A DNA stretch of 7,855 nt, from positions 1-7,855 of the forward strand of contig JAUVIG010000166.1 in NCBI GenBank assembly GCA_030592825.1, in the 5' to 3' direction. Shown here in pieces: positions 5,300 to 7,855 of the stretch. The position numbers and the translations under genes were made by a program. The notes beneath the pieces were generated by a model that saw nothing but the letters and a program-made list of their open reading frames with translations, did not search any database and was not told where the DNA came from. Position 1 is the stretch's first letter, and each line of letters begins with the position of its first letter. This stretch comes from Chlorobiota bacterium (GTDB taxonomy: Bacteria > Bacteroidota > Bacteroidia > Bacteroidales > JAADGE01).

Positions 5300-5539
5300 T
5301 TATGTGTTATATTTTTTCTTTAAGAGTTCTAATGCTTCAATCTTAGTTAATTCAGCAAGTTTTTGTGCAGAAGCAATATGCTCATCGCAAAACCAAAAAG
5401 CATTGGGAGGATGACCAACCATACCTTTCTGTTTTAACTTTTCGTTTTGTTTTTTATCTTCAGGTGTTTCAGAGAAGTACACTAAACCTCCGCCGGCTAA
5501 AAAACGTTTATCGCATATGGTGCATTCAGGTGGTTTCAT
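5300..5539 (-). CDS. Small conserved-looking protein with a putative zinc site (CxxC...CxxH)
   Basis: This 79-residue protein begins MKPPECTICDKRF and has a Cys pair C6-x2-C9 and a second pair C51-x2-H54 in FWFCDEH, spaced as in a treble-clef or zinc-ribbon fold. Between them are the strand GGLVYF and the distinctive GMVGHPPNAFWF segment; an alpha helix (IASAQKLAELTKIEALELLKKKY) closes the protein. From memory, similar short hypothetical proteins occur widely in Bacteroidota, but I cannot name a family or a function. Binding of one Zn2+ is inferred from the four ligands. It is transcribed leftward toward tRNA-Leu, which has its own promoter, and is separated from the next gene upstream by a strong hairpin, so it is likely a single-gene unit. 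Confidence 0.8.
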   Translation of the reverse strand: MKPPECTICDKRFLAGGGLVYFSETPEDKKQNEKLKQKGMVGHPPNAFWFCDEHIASAQKLAELTKIEALELLKKKYNT

Positions 5540-5544
5540 GTTTT

Positions 5545-5552
5545 CAAATTTA
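5545..5552 (-). promoter_or_regulatory. TAnnTTTG match just before the small zinc-site protein
   Basis: Read leftward it is TAAATTTG and ends only 5 bases before the ATG at 5539. If it is a real -7 element, transcription would begin at about the start codon and the mRNA would be leaderless. It may equally be a chance match in AT-rich DNA. Confidence 0.3.
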
Positions 5553-5645
5553 GAAGTTATATTTTAGAAATTTAATTCCCGAAACAAGTTCGGAAAAGGC
5601 TGTTCCCTTGTGTGTCAAAAAAAATGTCATAGGTGTATTATTGCT

Positions 5646-5668
5646 TTAACCTGCATAATGCCGGTTAA
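5646..5668. promoter_or_regulatory. 23-base near-perfect palindrome, possible operator
   Basis: TTAACC-T-GCAT-A-ATGC-C-GGTTAA is symmetric except for one T/C mismatched pair and the central base. It lies about 107 bases upstream of the small zinc-site gene, beyond the terminator hairpin of the DUF1573-like gene. Its compact symmetry suits a protein dimer. The rest of 5540-5678 shows nothing further except a weak 5-base stem at 5579-5593. Confidence 0.35.
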
Positions 5669-5678
5669 TATTAAACAA

Positions 5679-5721
5679 AAAACAGTAAATATAAATGCTT
5701 AGCACTCATATTTACTGTTTT
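5679..5721 (-). terminator. Strong hairpin terminator after the DUF1573-like gene
   Basis: AAAACAGTAAATAT (5679-5692) and ATATTTACTGTTTT (5708-5721) are perfect 14-base inverted repeats around a 15-base loop. Read leftward the second arm ends in a run of T residues (complement of 5677-5682), as expected of an intrinsic terminator for the gene ending at 5740. Confidence 0.75.
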
Positions 5722-5739
5722 GAAATAGTTGAAAATAAA

Positions 5740-6162
5740 TTATTTTACTTCGCCGGCAACCGTAAAAGAAATTTCTTTTGTAGTTATCATACCGGGTTCT
5801 TTTTGTTGAGTAGTAATAATAATCATTTCAGCAAATTTTCCTTTCACTTGAATTGTAGGATCAACTGTAATGATAATTATTCCTTCTTTACCTTTCGGAA
5901 TGTGCATGTTCATAACTGTAACTCCAATTTTTTCAGGAATTTTAATGTCAGTAATGTGCATAGTAGTTGTTCCGGTATTTTTAATCTTAAAATTGTAAGA
6001 TTGAACAGCTCCGCTTACTTTACCAAAGTTATGACTGTGAGCCGGATTTCCTCCTCTAACATTACCGAACATAGGTGCCTCGCCCGGTTCAACTTGTCCG
6101 TAACCCATAAATGTAAATGCAAATACGGCTACAAACAGCATAATTAATTTCTGTAATTTCAT
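5740..6162 (-). CDS. Secreted DUF1573-like protein
   Basis: The 140-residue protein starts with a clear signal peptide (MKLQKLIMLFVAVFAFTFMG, cleavage likely near residue 22-23 at GYGQ), so it is exported to the periplasm or beyond. The mature part contains HNFGKVSGAVQSYNFKIKNTG near 44-64, the hallmark of DUF1573, an immunoglobulin-like beta domain abundant in Bacteroidota, followed by alternating strands up to a final ISFTVAGEV. The usual sCGCt cysteine motif that follows the NTG strand in most members is absent here; the aligned stretch reads IPEKIGVTVMNMHIPKGK. Molecular function of the family is not established; binding or structural roles in the envelope are guesses. No clear TAnnTTTG element precedes it, and 6163-6444 is an AT-rich divergent region with the exonuclease promoter at its far end. 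Confidence 0.85.
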   Translation of the reverse strand: MKLQKLIMLFVAVFAFTFMGYGQVEPGEAPMFGNVRGGNPAHSHNFGKVSGAVQSYNFKIKNTGTTTMHITDIKIPEKIGVTVMNMHIPKGKEGIIIITVDPTIQVKGKFAEMIIITTQQKEPGMITTKEISFTVAGEVK

Positions 6163-6395
6163 GATTTAATAAATTTTAGTTAATAAAATAGTTTTCTGAA
6201 TTTTATATAATGATGACAAGTTACATAAATTTCCATAAAATTAATAATTTTTTTTATAAAATCAACCAAGTCAAACATTTTATAACATTTTTAAAAACCG
6301 TAAATTAATTGATTTTATTGTTTATTCTTCTAAAATCTTGATGAATACCTTAATTTATTTGATAATTAACAATTTTTTTGAAAATTTACCAATTC

Positions 6396-6426
6396 TTGTC
6401 TTAATACAAATTAAACATTAAATTTG
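6396..6426 (+). promoter_or_regulatory. Promoter of the exonuclease gene (TTG-N20-TAAATTTG)
   Basis: TTG at 6396-6398 and TAAATTTG at 6419-6426 are separated by 20 bases, the best two-part Bacteroidota promoter in the window. The start codon follows 18 bases after the -7 element, leaving a leader of about 10-12 bases. Confidence 0.65.
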
Positions 6427-6444
6427 TAAAAGAACAATATTATT

Positions 6445-7071
6445 ATGCAAAACCTAAATTTCACAGCCATTGATTTTGAAACGGCAAATGAGCAACAATC
6501 AAGTGTTTGTTCATTGGGGATTGTTATTGTAAGAAAGGGGGAAATAGCTGAACGTAAATATAGATTAATAAAACCTCCGGAGTTTAGATTTAGTTGGAGA
6601 AATATACAAGTGCACGGAATTAAACCTGAAGATGTTGAAAACGAACTTGAATTTTACAAATATTGGAATTCTTTGAAAGAAATATTGACAGAACAGCCTG
6701 TAATTGCACATAATGCCGGTTTCGATATTGGTGTTTTAAAAGCTGTTTTAAATACATATCAATTAGAAAATCCTGATATAAATTATTCATGTTCTTTGAG
6801 GATATCCCGAAGAACTTGGACTGATATGTACAGTTATTCTTTAGGTAATCTCGGGAAACAATTAGGATATATTTTTAATCATCATCATGCTTTGGAAGAT
6901 GCGGAAATGAGTGCTAAACTAATAATTGATGCTTGTAAAAAAACAAATTCATCTTCTTTGGATGAATTACATTCAAAATTGCAAATTGTTCCGGGTAAAT
7001 TATTATGGAATAAGAAACATGTCAGTGTAAAATCCAAAAAAATATCAAGAAAGAAAAAAGGTTCATCTTAA
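6445..7071 (+). CDS. DEDDh-family 3'-5' exonuclease (DnaQ/epsilon-like)
   Basis: The catalytic set of the DEDDh superfamily is complete: D10 and E12 in AIDFETAN (Exo I), D94 in AHNAGFDIGVL (Exo II), and H147 and D152 in HHHALEDAEMSA (Exo III). These residues hold two metal ions that cut nucleotides from 3' ends of DNA or RNA. The exonuclease fold occupies about residues 5-165 of 208; the remaining tail is helical, then lysine-rich (KSKKISRKKKG), which may bind nucleic acid. The closest remembered relatives are stand-alone exonucleases with a VHGI motif (here at 56-59) rather than the polymerase III proofreading subunit proper; no polymerase domain is attached. It has its own promoter and is followed 55 bases later by tRNA-Pro. 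Substrate and pathway, repair or RNA processing, cannot be told from sequence. Confidence 0.9.
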   Translation: MQNLNFTAIDFETANEQQSSVCSLGIVIVRKGEIAERKYRLIKPPEFRFSWRNIQVHGIKPEDVENELEFYKYWNSLKEILTEQPVIAHNAGFDIGVLKAVLNTYQLENPDINYSCSLRISRRTWTDMYSYSLGNLGKQLGYIFNHHHALEDAEMSAKLIIDACKKTNSSSLDELHSKLQIVPGKLLWNKKHVSVKSKKISRKKKGSS

Positions 7072-7107
7072 AAACGTAAATTTTCTTCTTGAATAAAATA
7101 AAAATTA

Positions 7108-7115
7108 TAAATTTG
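7108..7115 (+). promoter_or_regulatory. Promoter -7 element of tRNA-Pro
   Basis: TAAATTTG matches TAnnTTTG, 11 bases before the mature tRNA. A TTG at 7089-7091 is 16 bases upstream, slightly closer than usual. Confidence 0.55.
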
Positions 7116-7126
7116 TATTCCCGAAT

Positions 7127-7201
7127 CGGGGTGTGGCGCAGTCCGGTTAGCGCGCTGCGTTCGGGACGCAGAGGCCGCAAGTTCGAATCTTGCCATCCCG
7201 A
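7127..7201 (+). tRNA. tRNA-Pro (anticodon CGG)
   Basis: The acceptor arms CGGGGTG and CATCCCG pair over 7 positions with one G-T pair, with discriminator A at 7201. The anticodon stem CTGCG/CGCAG encloses TTCGGGA, giving anticodon CGG, which reads CCG. The T-arm GCAAG-TTCGAAT-CTTGC is perfect. CCA is not encoded. Confidence 0.97.
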
Positions 7202-7211
7202 CTTTTACTTT

Positions 7212-7245
7212 CCTTATTTTATAATGATTTAAGGATTTTTTTTTT
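7212..7245 (+). terminator. Terminator after tRNA-Pro
   Basis: CCTTA (7212-7216) pairs with TAAGG (7230-7234) around a 13-base loop, followed by ten T residues at 7236-7245. The stem is weak but the T-run is strong and the position, 10 bases after the tRNA, fits. Confidence 0.5.
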
Positions 7246-7324
7246 GCAGATATTATTACAATTATTTTTTTATAACCGGCTAAAAAATATGTTAAATAAA
7301 ATACTAATTTTTAGGATTAAATCT

Positions 7325-7332
7325 TAATTTTG
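7325..7332 (+). promoter_or_regulatory. Promoter -7 element of gdhA
   Basis: TAATTTTG matches TAnnTTTG and ends 44 bases before the gdhA ATG. The leader between them is T-rich, including ten T residues at 7341-7350. No TTG -33 element is evident. Confidence 0.55.
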
Positions 7333-7376
7333 TACAGCAATTTTTTTTTTAACTTTTTTACTAAAATAAAATTTTT

Positions 7377-7855
7377 ATGGATCAAAAAGTAAAACAATTT
7401 ATGGATGGTGTTATCGCAAAAAACAGATGCGAAAAAGAATTCCATCAGGCAGTTGAAGAAGTAGTTGAATCAGTACTTCCGTTTATTGATGAAAATCCTA
7501 AATATAGTGAAGCTAAAATTCTTGAAAGAATGACAGAGCCGGAAAGAGTGATTTTATTTAGAGTTCCATGGTCTGACGATAACGGCGAAGTTCATATCAA
7601 CAAAGGTTACCGTGTTGAAATGAATAGTGCTATCGGGCCTTATAAAGGCGGACTTCGTTTTCACCCTACTGTTTATCTCGGTTTATTGAAATTCTTGGCA
7701 TTTGAGCAAGTTTTTAAAAACAGTTTAACTACTTTACCAATGGGAGGCGGTAAAGGAGGTTCCGATTTTGATCCTAAAGGAAAATCCGATGCTGAAGTAA
7801 TGCGTTTCTGTCAAAGTTTTATGACTGAATTACAGCGTCACATAGGGCCGAATAC
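7377..7855 (+). CDS. gdhA: Glutamate dehydrogenase, NADP-type, N-terminal part
   Basis: Glutamate dehydrogenase makes glutamate from 2-oxoglutarate and ammonium, linking nitrogen assimilation to the TCA cycle. Only the first 159 codons are in the window, against about 445 in full-length hexameric enzymes; the gene runs off the end. The substrate-binding domain is unmistakable: ILERMTEPERVILFRVPW near 48-65, GYRVEMNSAIGPYKGGLRFHP near 77-97 with K90, and LPMGGGKGGSDFDPKGKSD near 120-138 with the catalytic-loop lysine K126. The PMGGGKGGSDFDPKGKSD form is that of the E. coli GdhA-type enzymes, usually NADP(H)-dependent, but the cofactor domain is missing, so specificity is inferred. The start at 7377-7379 gives MDQKVKQFMDGV, with the usual helical N-terminus, and no Shine-Dalgarno sequence. 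Confidence 0.96.
   Translation, partial: MDQKVKQFMDGVIAKNRCEKEFHQAVEEVVESVLPFIDENPKYSEAKILERMTEPERVILFRVPWSDDNGEVHINKGYRVEMNSAIGPYKGGLRFHPTVYLGLLKFLAFEQVFKNSLTTLPMGGGKGGSDFDPKGKSDAEVMRFCQSFMTELQRHIGPN

Noticed and set aside
5695..6147. Rightward 150-codon frame
   Set aside because: It is antisense to the DUF1573-like gene, which has a signal peptide and family motif; the rightward translation is rich in Asn, Cys, His and Phe without structure.
6237..6251. AAAATTA-A-TAATTTT palindrome
   Set aside because: It is pure A/T in a very A/T-rich intergenic region and is expected by chance.
7120..7130. CCCGAATCGGG palindrome at the 5' end of tRNA-Pro
   Set aside because: A one-base loop cannot form as a hairpin, and half of it is the conserved tRNA acceptor arm.
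7280..7314. CTAAAAA...TTTTTAG inverted repeat upstream of gdhA
   Set aside because: Only 7 A/T-dominated base pairs with a 21-base gap; too weak to claim an operator or terminator.

Overview
The window reads as chromosomal DNA of a Bacteroidota bacterium. The evidence is strong AT bias, mostly absent Shine-Dalgarno sequences, and repeated matches to the Bacteroidota -7 promoter element TAnnTTTG. These matches lie just upstream of the toxin-antitoxin operon, miaA, both tRNAs, the exonuclease gene and gdhA. The proteins also fit: a MiaA with the GTGKDL sequence typical of this phylum, a secreted DUF1573-like protein, and an E. coli-type glutamate dehydrogenase. Order or genus cannot be fixed from the sequence. 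No phage, insertion-sequence transposase or CRISPR array is visible.

Layout: (1) 1-963, the 3' part of a nitronate monooxygenase/2-nitropropane dioxygenase family gene, convergent with (2) a leftward block at 1074-2241 in which an antitoxin gene, a PIN-domain (VapC-type) toxin gene and smpB follow one another with gaps of 1 and 30 bases. (3) From a divergent promoter region runs miaA (2390-3313). (4) A rightward metal-transport cluster follows: a previously uncalled 42-residue membrane ORF (3418-3546) overlaps the start of a ZupT-type ZIP zinc transporter, which is followed 9 bases later by a HupE/UreJ-family membrane protein. (5) A terminator and a 160-base imperfect palindrome flanked by TTA/TTA abut the 3' end of tRNA-Leu(GAG). 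(6) Two leftward genes, a small putative zinc-binding protein and the secreted DUF1573-like protein, are separated by a strong hairpin. (7) Rightward genes follow: a DEDDh 3'-5' exonuclease, tRNA-Pro(CGG), and the first 159 codons of gdhA, cut by the window end.

Most genes are housekeeping: ribosome rescue (SmpB), tRNA modification (MiaA), two tRNAs and nitrogen assimilation (GdhA). The parts most worth a second look are the small hydrophobic ORF coupled to zupT, with an inverted repeat covering its start codon; the long palindromic element inserted next to tRNA-Leu; and the PIN toxin with an antitoxin of unrecognised family immediately upstream of smpB. None of these is proven new. All are readings of one sequence without database searches.
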